From the NCBI GenBank assembly GCA_019104865.1, contig JAHRWZ010000034.1, positions 1-49,674 on the forward strand: 49,674 bases of DNA, in the 5' to 3' direction. The position numbers were made by a program, and so were the translations under genes. This document shows, piece after piece, positions 1 through 8,795 of the stretch (position 1 is its first letter; the number at the start of each line of letters is the position of its first letter). This DNA comes from Castellaniella sp. GTDB lineage: Bacteria; Pseudomonadota; Gammaproteobacteria; Burkholderiales; Burkholderiaceae_B. Below the pieces are notes generated by a model. It had not been told where the DNA came from. It saw only the letters and a program-made list of their open reading frames with translations, and searched no databases.

Positions 1-1929
1 GTCGGACACGATCAGGATATTGGCGCCAGAACGCACGGCATCCTCGGCATCGGCCGCCAGCGAAGCGAGGCGGGCTTCGATGCCGTCCTTGCCCCAGGCC
101 ACCGGGTAGCAGATGTCCAGCTCGAAGGAGCGGAATTTGCCGCCGGTGTATTTCTCGATGTGGCGCACCTTCTGGATGTCGGAGAAGGAGAGCACCGGCT
201 GCGACACTTCCAAACGGATCGGCGGGTTGATGTCGGTGACGTTCAACAGGTTCGGCTTCGGCCCGACGAAAGACACCACCGACATCACCAGTTCCTCGCG
301 GATCGGGTCGATCGGCGGGTTGGTCACCTGCGCGAACATCTGGCGGAAATAGTTGTAGAAGGGCTTGGGGCGGTCCGACAGCACCGTCAGCGGCGCGTCG
401 TTGCCCATCGATCCGATGGCCTCCTGGCCGCTCGTGGCCATGGGTTCCAGGATGAACTTGAAGTCTTCCTGCGTCCAGCCGAAGGCCTGCTGGCGGTCCA
501 GCAGGCTGGCGGTGGCTTCGGGCAGGTCGTCGGACTTCAGGGCAGGCAGGTCGTCGAGCTTCATGCGCAGACGCTGGATCCACTGCGGATAGGGGTGCGC
601 ATTGGCCAGTTGCGACTTGATCTCTTCGTCGTCGATGATGCGGCCCTGCTGCAGGTCGATGAGCAGCATCTTGCCCGGCTGCAGGCGCCATTTCTTGACG
701 ATGCGGTGCTCGGGGATCTGCAGCGTGCCGGCTTCGGATGCCAGGATCACCATCTTGTCGTCGGTGATCAGGTAGCGCGCGGGACGCAGCCCGTTGCGGT
801 CCAGCGTGGCGCCGATCTGCCGTCCGTCGGTGAAGGCCACCGCCGCCGGGCCGTCCCACGGCTCCATCATGGCCGCATGGTATTCGTAGAAGGCGCGCCG
901 GGACTCATCCATGTCGGCGTGCTGTTCCCAGGCCTCGGGAATCATGATCATCATGGCATGGGCCAGGGAATAGCCCGACATGACCAGCAGTTCCAGGCAG
1001 TTGTCGAAGGTGGCCGTATCCGACTGGCCTTCGTAGACGATCGGGTAGAGTTTGCTCAGATCCTCGCCCAGTACCGCCGAGGTCATGACCCCTTCGCGGG
1101 CGCGCAGCCAGTTGAAGTTGCCCTTGACCGTGTTGATCTCGCCATTGTGCGCGATCATGCGGTAGGGGTGCGCCAGCGGCCAGGCGGGGAAGGTGTTGGT
1201 GGAAAAACGCTGATGGACCAGGGCCAGCGCCGAAATGGCACGCGTGTCGGCCAGGTCGCGGTAGTAGACGCCGACCTGGTTGGCCAGCAGCAAGCCTTTG
1301 TAGACCACCGTGCGCACCGAAATCGACGGCACGAAATATTCCTGGCCGTGCGCCAGCTGCATGCGCTGGATGGCGTGGCTGGCGGTCTTGCGGATGACGT
1401 AGAGTTTGCGCTCCAGCGCATCGGGCACCATGATGTCCGGACCGCGGCCGATGAACAGCTGGCGGATGACCGGTTCGCAGGCGCGCACGGTGGGCGACAT
1501 CTTCATGTCGTGATCGATGGGCACGTCGCGCCAGCCCAGCACCACCTGGCCCTCGTCGCGCACGGCGCGTTCCAGTTCGCGTTCGCAGGCCAGGCGGGAT
1601 GCGGTTTCCTTCGGCAGGAAGACCATCGCCACCCCGTAGTCGTCGGGGGGCGGCAGGGTTACGCCCTGCGCGGCCATTTCCTCGCGGTAGAGCTGGTCCG
1701 GGATCTGGAGCAGGATGCCCGCGCCGTCGCCCATCAGTTCGTCCGCGCCGACTGCGCCTCGGTGATCCAGGTTTTCCAGGATCCTCAGCGCCTGCTGAAT
1801 GATGGTATGGCTTTTGTTGCCCTCGATGTGGGCGACGAAACCCACGCCGCAGGCGTCGTGTTCGTATTCGGGGTGGTACAGACCCTGGGCGGCCGGCAGG
1901 CCGGGGGGACAGGAGGCGGGTTGGGTCAT
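1..1929 (-). CDS. gltB: Glutamate synthase (NADPH) large subunit, N-terminal 643 residues (runs off the window)
   Basis: Large subunit of glutamate synthase, which transfers the glutamine amide to 2-oxoglutarate to make two glutamates. The visible part holds the class-II glutamine amidotransferase domain, starting at EHDACGVGF, where Cys27 would become the N-terminal nucleophile after removal of a 26-residue propeptide. The start of the central domain follows (PPIDPIREELVMS, then SGANILIVSD at the window edge). The family is usually about 1500-1600 residues, so roughly 60% lies outside the window. The ATG at 1929 gives the Bordetella-like start MTQPASCPPG; no strong ribosome binding site precedes it. 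A promoter-like TATAAA lies about 150 bases upstream. The 641-residue antisense ORF on the plus strand is a codon-bias shadow. Confidence 0.95.
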   Translation of the reverse strand, partial: MTQPASCPPGLPAAQGLYHPEYEHDACGVGFVAHIEGNKSHTIIQQALRILENLDHRGAVGADELMGDGAGILLQIPDQLYREEMAAQGVTLPPPDDYGVAMVFLPKETASRLACERELERAVRDEGQVVLGWRDVPIDHDMKMSPTVRACEPVIRQLFIGRGPDIMVPDALERKLYVIRKTASHAIQRMQLAHGQEYFVPSISVRTVVYKGLLLANQVGVYYRDLADTRAISALALVHQRFSTNTFPAWPLAHPYRMIAHNGEINTVKGNFNWLRAREGVMTSAVLGEDLSKLYPIVYEGQSDTATFDNCLELLVMSGYSLAHAMMIMIPEAWEQHADMDESRRAFYEYHAAMMEPWDGPAAVAFTDGRQIGATLDRNGLRPARYLITDDKMVILASEAGTLQIPEHRIVKKWRLQPGKMLLIDLQQGRIIDDEEIKSQLANAHPYPQWIQRLRMKLDDLPALKSDDLPEATASLLDRQQAFGWTQEDFKFILEPMATSGQEAIGSMGNDAPLTVLSDRPKPFYNYFRQMFAQVTNPPIDPIREELVMSVVSFVGPKPNLLNVTDINPPIRLEVSQPVLSFSDIQKVRHIEKYTGGKFRSFELDICYPVAWGKDGIEARLASLAADAEDAVRSGANILIVSD

Positions 1930-2071
1930 GGCGAGACTCGAAAGGGTGAAACGGGGGCCGGCGTCTGTGCTCGGTGGAATGTGGCGTCCGGAACAGGAAG
2001 CCCCACCGCGAAGGTGGAATCAGAAAATTACGCCGCCATGGTCTTGTCGACAATAGGTTTTTTCCTGATGC

Positions 2072-2121
2072 GTCCCTATTTATAAGCATTGAATACGCTT
2101 ATTCGGTTAATTAGGGACACA
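2072..2121 (-). promoter_or_regulatory. Probable gltB promoter region with inverted TAGGGAC elements
   Basis: This AT-rich stretch lies between gltB and the transporter ATPase gene. On the minus strand TATAAA (2084-2079) is followed by TAGGGAC, a good -10 and start region for gltB. The arms ATAAGC (2082-2087) and GCTTAT (2097-2102) form a dyad. On the plus strand TAATTAGGGACACA (2108-2121) repeats the same core. The identical 14-mer occurs in inverse orientation at 4950-4963, within the promoter of the RAYT-like gene. No convincing -35 box is seen. Confidence 0.4.
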
Positions 2122-2207
2122 TTTATTCAAATGAAAAATATGAATTAAATATTGAGGCGAGGTTTTGATGGATGCGGGGAAACCCGAATGGCACAATCAA
2201 AAAATAT

Positions 2208-3023
2208 TTATCGGATGTTGTCGCGCGCTGTCGGATGGGGCGCCGGCGGTGCGCACAGGCCATCGATCAGCACATGGGCAAGCCCGCGAGAGCAAGTCTC
2301 GACTCGGGCGTCTACCTGGTAGACCTGCGCCAGGGATTGGGCCGTGATCACCTGGTCGGGGGTGCCGTGGCCGACCAGTTTGCCAGCCTGGATCAGCAGC
2401 GCGTCGTCGCTGCGCTGCAGGGCGACATTCAGGTCGTGCAGCACGATCAGGGTGATCAGGTCGTGCTCCTGGGTTTCCTGGCGCAGCAGGTTCATCACAT
2501 GACACTGATAGTTCAGGTCCAGGGCGGATAAGGGCTCGTCGAGCAGCAGCAGGCGTGGCGTGCGGATCAGCGCCTGCGCCAGGCCCACCAGCTGTTTCTG
2601 TCCGCCTGAAAGCTGATCCAGATAGTGCATGGCCAGATGCTCGATACCCAGCCTGGTCAGCACGTCGAGAATGCGCTGCGGGCTGGCCGCCTGGGCTCGT
2701 GGATCCAGATCCGACGCGCGGGCAGCCACCAGGACCGATTCGAACACCCGCAGATGCACGGCTGCCGGCAGCGATTGCGGCAGGTAGACCACGCTTTGCG
2801 CCCGTCGCTCGAACGACAGGCGCGTCAGATCCTGGCCGTCCAGCAGCACCTGGCCCCGTGCGGTCTTGAGCAGTCCTGCCACGGCTTTGAGCAGCGTCGA
2901 TTTGCCGCTGCCGTTGGGCCCCAGCAGCGAGACCACGTGGCCAGGCCGCAGGGGCCCCACCGACAGGTCCCGGATGACGGTGTGATGGCCGTAGGCGACT
3001 GACAGGTCCTGGATCCGAAGCAT
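2208..3023 (-). CDS. ABC transporter ATP-binding protein, FecE/HmuV/BtuD type
   Basis: 271-residue cytoplasmic ATPase that would power import of an iron complex, haem or cobalamin-like substrate. Walker A is GPNGSGKST (35-43). The signature LSGGQKQ, Walker B LLLLDEP and the switch His in IVLHDLN are all present in order. The sequence fits the FecE/HmuV class. It starts 13 bases after the permease stop and is surely co-transcribed with it. No periplasmic binding protein or TonB-dependent receptor gene is in the window, so the substrate cannot be named. The region from its stop to gltB (1930-2207) holds only the gltB promoter region. Confidence 0.9.
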   Translation of the reverse strand: MLRIQDLSVAYGHHTVIRDLSVGPLRPGHVVSLLGPNGSGKSTLLKAVAGLLKTARGQVLLDGQDLTRLSFERRAQSVVYLPQSLPAAVHLRVFESVLVAARASDLDPRAQAASPQRILDVLTRLGIEHLAMHYLDQLSGGQKQLVGLAQALIRTPRLLLLDEPLSALDLNYQCHVMNLLRQETQEHDLITLIVLHDLNVALQRSDDALLIQAGKLVGHGTPDQVITAQSLAQVYQVDARVETCSRGLAHVLIDGLCAPPAPHPTARDNIR

Positions 3024-3036
3024 GGCGAGGCCGTCC

Positions 3037-4092
3037 TCATTTCACCTGACGGCGCAGCACGACCGCCAGGAAGAAGGGGACGCCGACCAGAGAGGTCACG
3101 ATCCCCACCGGCACGATGATCCCGGGCACGATGTTTTTCGAGGTTATCGAGGCCAGCGACAGGATCGTGCCGCCCACCAGGGCGCTGCCCGGCAGGTAGA
3201 AGCGGTGGTCCTCGCCAAACAGGCGCCGGGCGATGTGCGGGGCGATCAAGCCGATAAAGCCGATCGTGCCGACGAAGGACACCGCCAGCGCCGCCAGGAT
3301 GCTGATACGCACCAGCGCGGTCAGCCGCAGGCGCGGCACGTCGATGCCGAAGCTGGCGGCGCGGTCCTCGCCCAGGCGCAGGGCGGTCAGTTTCCAGGTG
3401 TCGCGCAGCGACAGCGGCAGCAGGATCAGGATCGTCAGCAGCAGGATACCCAGCTTTGGCCACGACGAGCGCGCCAGGCTGCCCATGGTCCAGAACACCA
3501 GGCCCTGCAGGGCTTCGGCGCTGGCCACGAACTGCACCAGCGAGACGGCGGCATTGAAAGAGAACACCAGGGCGATACCAAACAGGATCAGCCCCGAGGT
3601 GCTCATGGCGCCCCAGCGGGCAACCAGATCCAGCATCAGCGCCGACAGCAGTGCGAACACGAAGGCATTGGCCGCGACCATCCACGACTGCGGTACGCCT
3701 GGCAGCGACAGGCCCAGCACGATCGCCAGCGATGCGCCGAAGGCGGCCGCCGACGAAAGTCCCAGCGTGAACGGACTGGCCAGCGGATTGTTCAGGATGG
3801 TCTGCATCTCCGCGCCCGCCAGGCCCAGGGCCAGACCGACGGCGACCGCCATCAGCGCATAGGGCAGGCGGATATCCCAGACGATCACCCGCGTCGTGGG
3901 GGCGGCCTGGGACGGGTGAAACAGGGCCTGGCTCAGATCGGCCCAGCCCAGCCCCGACGGCCCCAGCATGAAGTCCGCCAGAATCGATATCAGGATGATG
4001 ACTGCCAGGAGCGCCGTCAGCAGCCAGCGGCGGCGCAGCAAGCGCTGATAGTGCGGCAGGGGGCCGGTTGGCGGGATGGGCGAAGAGGGCAT
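3037..4092 (-). CDS. ABC transporter permease, FecCD/BtuC family
   Basis: 351-residue inner-membrane permease of the iron-siderophore/haem/B12 family, with multiple hydrophobic segments starting at about residue 23. Family landmarks are NPLASPFTLGLSSAA near residue 125, VGTIGFIGLIAPHIARR in the ATPase-coupling region, and VGVPFFLAVVLRR at the C-terminus. Length is typical (about 330-360). A single permease gene implies a homodimer, as in BtuC or HmuU. The stop is 13 bases before the ATPase gene, and the start is 34 bases after the RAYT-like gene, so all three may share a transcript. The binding-protein gene normally found beside it is missing. Confidence 0.92.
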   Translation of the reverse strand: MPSSPIPPTGPLPHYQRLLRRRWLLTALLAVIILISILADFMLGPSGLGWADLSQALFHPSQAAPTTRVIVWDIRLPYALMAVAVGLALGLAGAEMQTILNNPLASPFTLGLSSAAAFGASLAIVLGLSLPGVPQSWMVAANAFVFALLSALMLDLVARWGAMSTSGLILFGIALVFSFNAAVSLVQFVASAEALQGLVFWTMGSLARSSWPKLGILLLTILILLPLSLRDTWKLTALRLGEDRAASFGIDVPRLRLTALVRISILAALAVSFVGTIGFIGLIAPHIARRLFGEDHRFYLPGSALVGGTILSLASITSKNIVPGIIVPVGIVTSLVGVPFFLAVVLRRQVK

Positions 4093-4126
4093 GAAGATGC
4101 AGTGCGCTAGGGTTGGGCGGGTCCGG

Positions 4127-4912
4127 TCATGCGGGTTTTCGGGGGCGGCCGCGTGGCGCCGGGCTGACGCGCCGGGATGCCAGCCGCCCCAGGTGCGTCA
4201 GAAAGATCTTTTCCCCCAGTGCCCACTGACCATGCAGGGCGGCTTCGATCTGCCGCCGCTGGGGCTCTGCCAGACCATCGGCCAGCCGCTTGCGCCACGC
4301 GGCCTGGCGGGAAAACGGGGTGTCGCCTTCGCGCCAGTAATCGGGGTGGTCGGTCAGCGGCATCGTGGCGTCGACGTTCCGGTCTCCGGATGGCGGCCGG
4401 CTGATCGCCGCCAGGCCGGCGTGTTCGGCGGCCGAGGACCATGGCCATTGTGTGGCGCTGGTCACGTAGCCGGCCATCACCGCCAGGGATTCCACCCAGA
4501 CCATGGCGGGCAGTACCCAGCGTCCGGGTTCCAGCAGGGCATTGTGATAGCGGCTCGTGTAGACGCGGGTGCGCATCAGTCCGGAACCCATGCGTCGGCC
4601 CAGGCCTTGCATCAGGTACGGCAATGACTGGGCATCGCCCGGCGTGGCCAGCAACGTGATCCCGTCCGGCAGGATGGCCCAGGCGTGGATCGCGGTGGCC
4701 GGTTTGTCGCCGGACGGATTCGGGTCGCTGTCGGAGCGTGCCGATTCCGTCCGCCCGTCCGCGAGGCCGCGGGTTTCCTCGCCGAGCCAGGCGTGGATCC
4801 GGTCCAGCGCGGGTCCTGGCACCGGGGCATCCGGTCGTGCCAGCGGGTAGGCGAACTGCGCCTGCACCAGTTGTGGGACGCGCGGTGCGTAAAGACGGGG
4901 AAGGCGGGCCAT
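4127..4912 (-). CDS. Degenerate RAYT / IS200-like (Y1) transposase homologue
   Basis: 261-residue protein whose start (MARLPRLYAPRVPQLV) and mid-region (LMQGLGRR, then PWSS at 157-160) match REP-associated tyrosine transposases, which nick single-stranded DNA at REP hairpins. The catalytic HUH strand, usually MPNHVHLL, reads LPDGITLL (81-88), so both metal-binding His residues are absent. No clear replacement is visible, so the protein is probably not a nuclease. A 20-30-residue polar insert (about 48-72) precedes the lost motif. The frame is open and full length, which suggests it is kept for another role, for example DNA binding. It sits first in an apparent operon with the FecCD permease and ATPase. 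I am sure of the family, not of the function. Confidence 0.7.
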   Translation of the reverse strand: MARLPRLYAPRVPQLVQAQFAYPLARPDAPVPGPALDRIHAWLGEETRGLADGRTESARSDSDPNPSGDKPATAIHAWAILPDGITLLATPGDAQSLPYLMQGLGRRMGSGLMRTRVYTSRYHNALLEPGRWVLPAMVWVESLAVMAGYVTSATQWPWSSAAEHAGLAAISRPPSGDRNVDATMPLTDHPDYWREGDTPFSRQAAWRKRLADGLAEPQRRQIEAALHGQWALGEKIFLTHLGRLASRRVSPAPRGRPRKPA

Positions 4913-4949
4913 AATGTGGATGAAGGGACGGGCCGTCTGGACGGTGGGG

Positions 4950-4988
4950 TGTGTCCCTAATTATACGGATGCGATGCTCATCCATAAA
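4950..4988 (-). promoter_or_regulatory. Promoter of the RAYT-like/transporter operon
   Basis: On the minus strand a perfect TATAAT (4965-4960) is followed by TAGGGACACA, placing a start near 4953, about 40 bases before the ATG at 4912. A weak -35 (TTTATG, 4988-4983) lies 17 bases upstream. The fad palindrome (4986-5009) abuts this -35, so its regulator could affect both directions. Confidence 0.5.
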
Positions 4989-5009
4989 TTCAAACGATCG
5001 TTTGAATTT
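4986..5009. promoter_or_regulatory. 24-bp perfect palindrome, probable PsrA/FadP-type TetR operator
   Basis: The 24 bases are an uninterrupted perfect palindrome around the core TCAAACGATCGTTTGA. It overlaps TTGAAT (5002-5007), a plausible -35 box for the beta-oxidation operon, with GACAAT (5025-5030) 17 bases downstream as -10. A bound protein would therefore block transcription. The 16-bp core recurs at 25723-25738 in front of another acyl-CoA operon. The form C-AAAC-N-GTTT-G resembles operators of the TetR-family fatty-acid regulators (PsrA/FadP type). The regulator is not encoded in this window, so its identity is inference. Confidence 0.75.
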
Positions 5010-5112
5010 TCCGCGTAAATCAGCGACAATCAAATGATCGGCTGCGGGACAAGAAACACGCTACAGAGCCGCCCAGTCGGGATCTTCCATCATTGCGAGA
5101 GGACAACCTATC

Positions 5113-7536
5113 ATGCAAACCAGTCAGTCCGCCCCCCTGTTCATCCGCCGAGTGGCGGTGTGCGGCGCCGGGGTCATGGGGGCTCAGATCGCCGCCCATT
5201 GCGTCAATGCCGGCGTGCCGGTGGTGCTGTTCGATCTGGCCAAAGACGATGGCCAGGGCGGCAAGAACGCCATCGTGCAACGCGCCATCGCCCAGCTGAA
5301 GAAACTGAACCCCGCGCCGCTGGGCGTAGACAAGCTGGCCGACCTGATCATCCCGGCCAATTACGACGAAGACCTGGCCCTGCTGGCCGATTGCGACGTG
5401 GTCATCGAGGCCATTGCCGAACGCCTGGACTGGAAGCGCGACCTGTATCACAAGCTGGCCCCGGCGCTGAATCCCCACGCCATCGTGGCCAGCAATACGT
5501 CGGGCCTTTCCATCACGTCCCTGTCCGAAGCTCTGCCCGAGACCCTGCGCCACCGTTTCTGCGGTGTGCACTTCTTCAATCCGCCGCGCTACATGCCGTT
5601 GGTGGAACTGATCCCCACGTCCGCCACTGAGCCGGCCTTGCTGGATCATCTGGAAACCTTCCTGGTGTCGCAGCTGGGCAAGGGCGTCGTGCGCGCCAAG
5701 GACACACCCAATTTCATCGGCAACCGGATCGGCGTGTTCGGCATCCTGTCGGTGTTCCATCACACGCAAGCCTTCGATCTGCCCTACGAGCTGGTCGATG
5801 ACCTGACCGGCACCCGTCTGGGCCGCGCCAAATCCGGCACCTACCGCACGGCCGACGTCGTGGGCCTGGACACCCTGGCGCACGTCATCGACACGATGAA
5901 GGAGCAATTGCCCAACGATCCTTTTCATGCCTATTTTGCGATCCCGCCCGTGCTGGCGGGTCTGATCGAAAAGGGCGCGCTGGGCCAGAAGGCCAAGGCC
6001 GGCTTCTTCAAGAAGGAAGGCAGGCAGATCCTGCGCCTGGACCCTGCCGCGGGCCAATACGTGCCGTCCAGCGAGAAGGCCGATGACGAGGTCAAGGAAA
6101 TCCTGAAGGAACGCGACCCCGCCGCCCGCCTGCGGGCCCTGCATGATTCCGATCATCCGCAGGCGCAATTCGTCTGGGCCGTGCTGCGCGATACCTTCCA
6201 CTACAGCGCCGTGCACCTGGGCGACATCGCCGACAGCGCGCGCGAGCTGGATCAGGCCATGAAGTGGGGCTTCGGCCACAGTTTCGGCCCCTTCGAGATC
6301 TGGCAGGCCGCCGGCTGGCGGCAGGTCGCCACCTGGATCAACGAGGATATTGCGGCCGGCAAGACCTTGTCGTCCGCCCCGCTGCCGGCCTGGGCGACCA
6401 GCGGCCCGGTGTGGGACAAGCAAGCCGTGCATACGCCGGAAGGGTCCTTCAGCCCCGCGCGCAATGCCTATGTGCCGCGCAGCAAGCTGGCGGTTTACCA
6501 GCGCCAGATCGGCGCCCCGCGCCTGGTGGGCGAGGGTCCGGCCATCGTGCCTACCGTCGTCTACGAGAACGATGCCGTGCTGTGCTGGACGCTGCCTGCG
6601 CCGCACCCGCAGGACGTGCTCATCACGTCCTTCAAGACCAAGATGCATACGCTCAGCCCCGATGTGGTGCGCGGCGTGGTTCATGCCGTCGATCTGGCCG
6701 AGCAAGGCTACAAGGCCATGGTGATCGGCCAGCTGGAAGACCCGTTTTCGGCCGGTGCCGACCTGAAGGCCATGCTGCCCGCGTTCATGACGGGCGGCGT
6801 CAAAGCGGTCGAGCCCATCCAGAAGGAAATGCAGGATATGGTTCTGCGCCTGCGCTATGCCCAGGTTCCCGTCGTGGCGGCCGTGGCCGGTCTGGCGCTG
6901 GGCGGGGGCTGCGAGCTGTCCGTGCACTGCGCCCGTCGCGTGGCCCATTTTGAAACCTACATCGGGCTGGTCGAAGTCGGGATCGGTCTGGTACCGGGCG
7001 CCGGCGGCATGACCTACAGCGCCCGTCGCGCGGCCGAGATCCAGGCGCAATCGGCACCCGATGCGCCGCTGCTGGCCTACGTGAAGAATTTCGTGCAGGC
7101 GGTGGCGACCGCCCGCGTATCGAAGTCCGCGCTGGACGCGCGCGAGATCGGCTATCTGCGGGATTCCGATCCGATCGTCATGAATCGCCACGAGCTGTTG
7201 TCCGTCGCCGTGCGCGAGGCGGCCAATCTGGCCGGGCAGGGCTATCGTCCGCCACTGCCCGCGCGATTCCCGGTGGCTGGGCGCGACGCCATCGCCACTC
7301 TGCGTGCCCAACTGGTGAACATGCAGGTGGGCGGTTACATCAGCGATTACGACTTCCACATCGGTCTGGAAGTTGCGACCGTCATCTGCGGCGGCGACGT
7401 CGATCCGGGCAGCCTGGTGGACGAGGCCTGGATGCTGAGGCTGGAACGCCAGGCCTTCCTGGGCCTGCTCGCCAATCCCAAGACCCAGGAGCGCATTGCC
7501 GGTCTCCTGCAAACCGGCAAGCCCGTCCGCAACTAA
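5113..7536 (+). CDS. Bifunctional 3-hydroxyacyl-CoA dehydrogenase / enoyl-CoA hydratase
   Basis: 807-residue beta-oxidation enzyme: hydration of enoyl-CoA and NAD-dependent oxidation of 3-hydroxyacyl-CoA. The NAD-binding domain comes first (GAGVMG, 18-23), followed by FCGVHFFNPPRYMPLVELI and the C-terminal dehydrogenase domain. The crotonase domain lies at about 490-720, with SAGADLKAM and ALGGGCELSVH (oxyanion loops) and a catalytic acidic region at VEVGIGLVPGAGG. This order (dehydrogenase first) is that of Bacillus FadN, opposite to E. coli FadB. The ATG at 5113 follows GAGAGGACAACC. The thiolase gene begins 11 bases after the stop. Regulation is probably through the palindrome at 4986-5009. 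Confidence 0.93.
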   Translation: MQTSQSAPLFIRRVAVCGAGVMGAQIAAHCVNAGVPVVLFDLAKDDGQGGKNAIVQRAIAQLKKLNPAPLGVDKLADLIIPANYDEDLALLADCDVVIEAIAERLDWKRDLYHKLAPALNPHAIVASNTSGLSITSLSEALPETLRHRFCGVHFFNPPRYMPLVELIPTSATEPALLDHLETFLVSQLGKGVVRAKDTPNFIGNRIGVFGILSVFHHTQAFDLPYELVDDLTGTRLGRAKSGTYRTADVVGLDTLAHVIDTMKEQLPNDPFHAYFAIPPVLAGLIEKGALGQKAKAGFFKKEGRQILRLDPAAGQYVPSSEKADDEVKEILKERDPAARLRALHDSDHPQAQFVWAVLRDTFHYSAVHLGDIADSARELDQAMKWGFGHSFGPFEIWQAAGWRQVATWINEDIAAGKTLSSAPLPAWATSGPVWDKQAVHTPEGSFSPARNAYVPRSKLAVYQRQIGAPRLVGEGPAIVPTVVYENDAVLCWTLPAPHPQDVLITSFKTKMHTLSPDVVRGVVHAVDLAEQGYKAMVIGQLEDPFSAGADLKAMLPAFMTGGVKAVEPIQKEMQDMVLRLRYAQVPVVAAVAGLALGGGCELSVHCARRVAHFETYIGLVEVGIGLVPGAGGMTYSARRAAEIQAQSAPDAPLLAYVKNFVQAVATARVSKSALDAREIGYLRDSDPIVMNRHELLSVAVREAANLAGQGYRPPLPARFPVAGRDAIATLRAQLVNMQVGGYISDYDFHIGLEVATVICGGDVDPGSLVDEAWMLRLERQAFLGLLANPKTQERIAGLLQTGKPVRN

Positions 7537-7547
7537 GGAGACCTTCG

Positions 7548-8744
7548 ATGACAGCCCTTCAACAAGCCTATATCGTTGCCGCGACGCGCACGCCCATCGG
7601 CAAGGCCCCGCGCGGCATGTATTCCCACACCCGTCCCGATGATCTGCTGGCCAAGGCTATCCGGGGCGTGCTGGCCCAGGCGCCAAACCTGGATCCGGCC
7701 GCCATCGAGGACGCCATCGTCGGCTGCGCCATTCCGGAGGGCCCCCAGGGGCTGAACGTGGCGCGCATCGGCGCCTTGCTGGCCGACCTGCCCTCGTCGG
7801 TGGCCGGGATCACGGTCAACCGCTTCTGCGCGTCCGGTCTGACGGCTGTCGCCATGGCGGCCGACCGCATCCGTGTGGGCGAGGCCGACGTCATGCTGGC
7901 CTGCGGCACCGAATCCATGAGTCTCGTGCCCACCATGGGGATCAATACCTCGTTCAGCCCGGACGTCTACCTGAACGACGACAACATCGGGATCGCCTAT
8001 GGCATGGGCGCGACCGCCGAACAGGTCGCCGAGCGCTGGGATGTTTCCCGCGCGGATCAGGATGCCTTTGCCCTGCGATCGCACCAGCGTGCCTTGGCGG
8101 CGCAGCAGTCGGGCGAGTTCACCGACGAGATGCTGCCGGTGGAAATCGTGCGTCGGATCCCGGATCTGGCCACGGGCGAAGTCCGTGAAACCCGCCATAC
8201 CGTGACCCTGGACGAAGGTCCGCGCGCCGACACCAGCCTGGAAGCATTGGCGCGCTTGCGTCCGGTGTTTGCCGCCAAAGGCAGCGTCACGGCGGGCAAC
8301 AGTTCGCAGACCTCGGACGGCGCCGGCGCGCTGCTGGTGGTGTCGGAACGCGCACTGAAGGAACACAATCTGACGCCGCTGGCGCGTTTCGTGTCCTTTG
8401 CCGTGCGCGGTGTGCCGCCCGACATCATGGGGATCGGTCCCAAGGAAGCCATTCCGGCCGCGTTGAAGAAAGCCGGTCTGACGCTGGCCCAGATGGGCTG
8501 GATCGAACTGAACGAAGCCTTTGCCGCGCAGTCTCTGGCCGTCATCCGCGATCTGGGGCTGAACGAGGATGTGGTCAATCCGATGGGTGGCGCCATCGCT
8601 CTGGGTCACCCGCTGGGTGCCACGGGCGCCATCCGATCCGCCACGACCATCCACGCCCTGCGCCGCCACAACCTGCAGTACGGCATGGTGACCATGTGCG
8701 TGGGTACCGGCATGGGTGCGGCGGGGATCTACGAGCGCTGCTGA
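7548..8744 (+). CDS. fadA: Acetyl-CoA acyltransferase (3-ketoacyl-CoA thiolase)
   Basis: 398-residue thiolase that cleaves 3-ketoacyl-CoA to acetyl-CoA and a shortened acyl-CoA, the last step of each beta-oxidation turn. The acyl-accepting Cys94 lies in NRFCASGLTA. The second half has NEAFAAQ, the His of GGAIALGHPLGATGA and the second Cys in MCVGTGMGAAG. Length is typical (about 390-400). AAGGAGA sits 8 bases before the ATG. It is translated right after the dehydrogenase/hydratase gene and is followed by a strong terminator, so the two form a complete two-gene operon. Confidence 0.95.
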   Translation: MTALQQAYIVAATRTPIGKAPRGMYSHTRPDDLLAKAIRGVLAQAPNLDPAAIEDAIVGCAIPEGPQGLNVARIGALLADLPSSVAGITVNRFCASGLTAVAMAADRIRVGEADVMLACGTESMSLVPTMGINTSFSPDVYLNDDNIGIAYGMGATAEQVAERWDVSRADQDAFALRSHQRALAAQQSGEFTDEMLPVEIVRRIPDLATGEVRETRHTVTLDEGPRADTSLEALARLRPVFAAKGSVTAGNSSQTSDGAGALLVVSERALKEHNLTPLARFVSFAVRGVPPDIMGIGPKEAIPAALKKAGLTLAQMGWIELNEAFAAQSLAVIRDLGLNEDVVNPMGGAIALGHPLGATGAIRSATTIHALRRHNLQYGMVTMCVGTGMGAAGIYERC

Positions 8745-8795
8745 TCGTTCGTCATGCCCGCCGGAGCCGGTTCGACGATGCCCGGCCAACCGGCT

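Noticed and set aside
160..2085. 641-residue plus-strand ORF opposite gltB
   Set aside because: It is the antisense of a clear gltB reading frame. Its His/Arg/Gln-rich composition is typical of a GC-rich codon shadow.
2072..4965. Intact insertion sequence around the RAYT-like gene
   Set aside because: No target-site duplication is visible, the catalytic motif is lost, and two transporter genes are included. It is kept only as a weak hypothesis.
5020..7512. 830-residue minus-strand ORF opposite the beta-oxidation gene
   Set aside because: Exact antisense of a well-conserved enzyme, no promoter or ribosome site, shadow composition.
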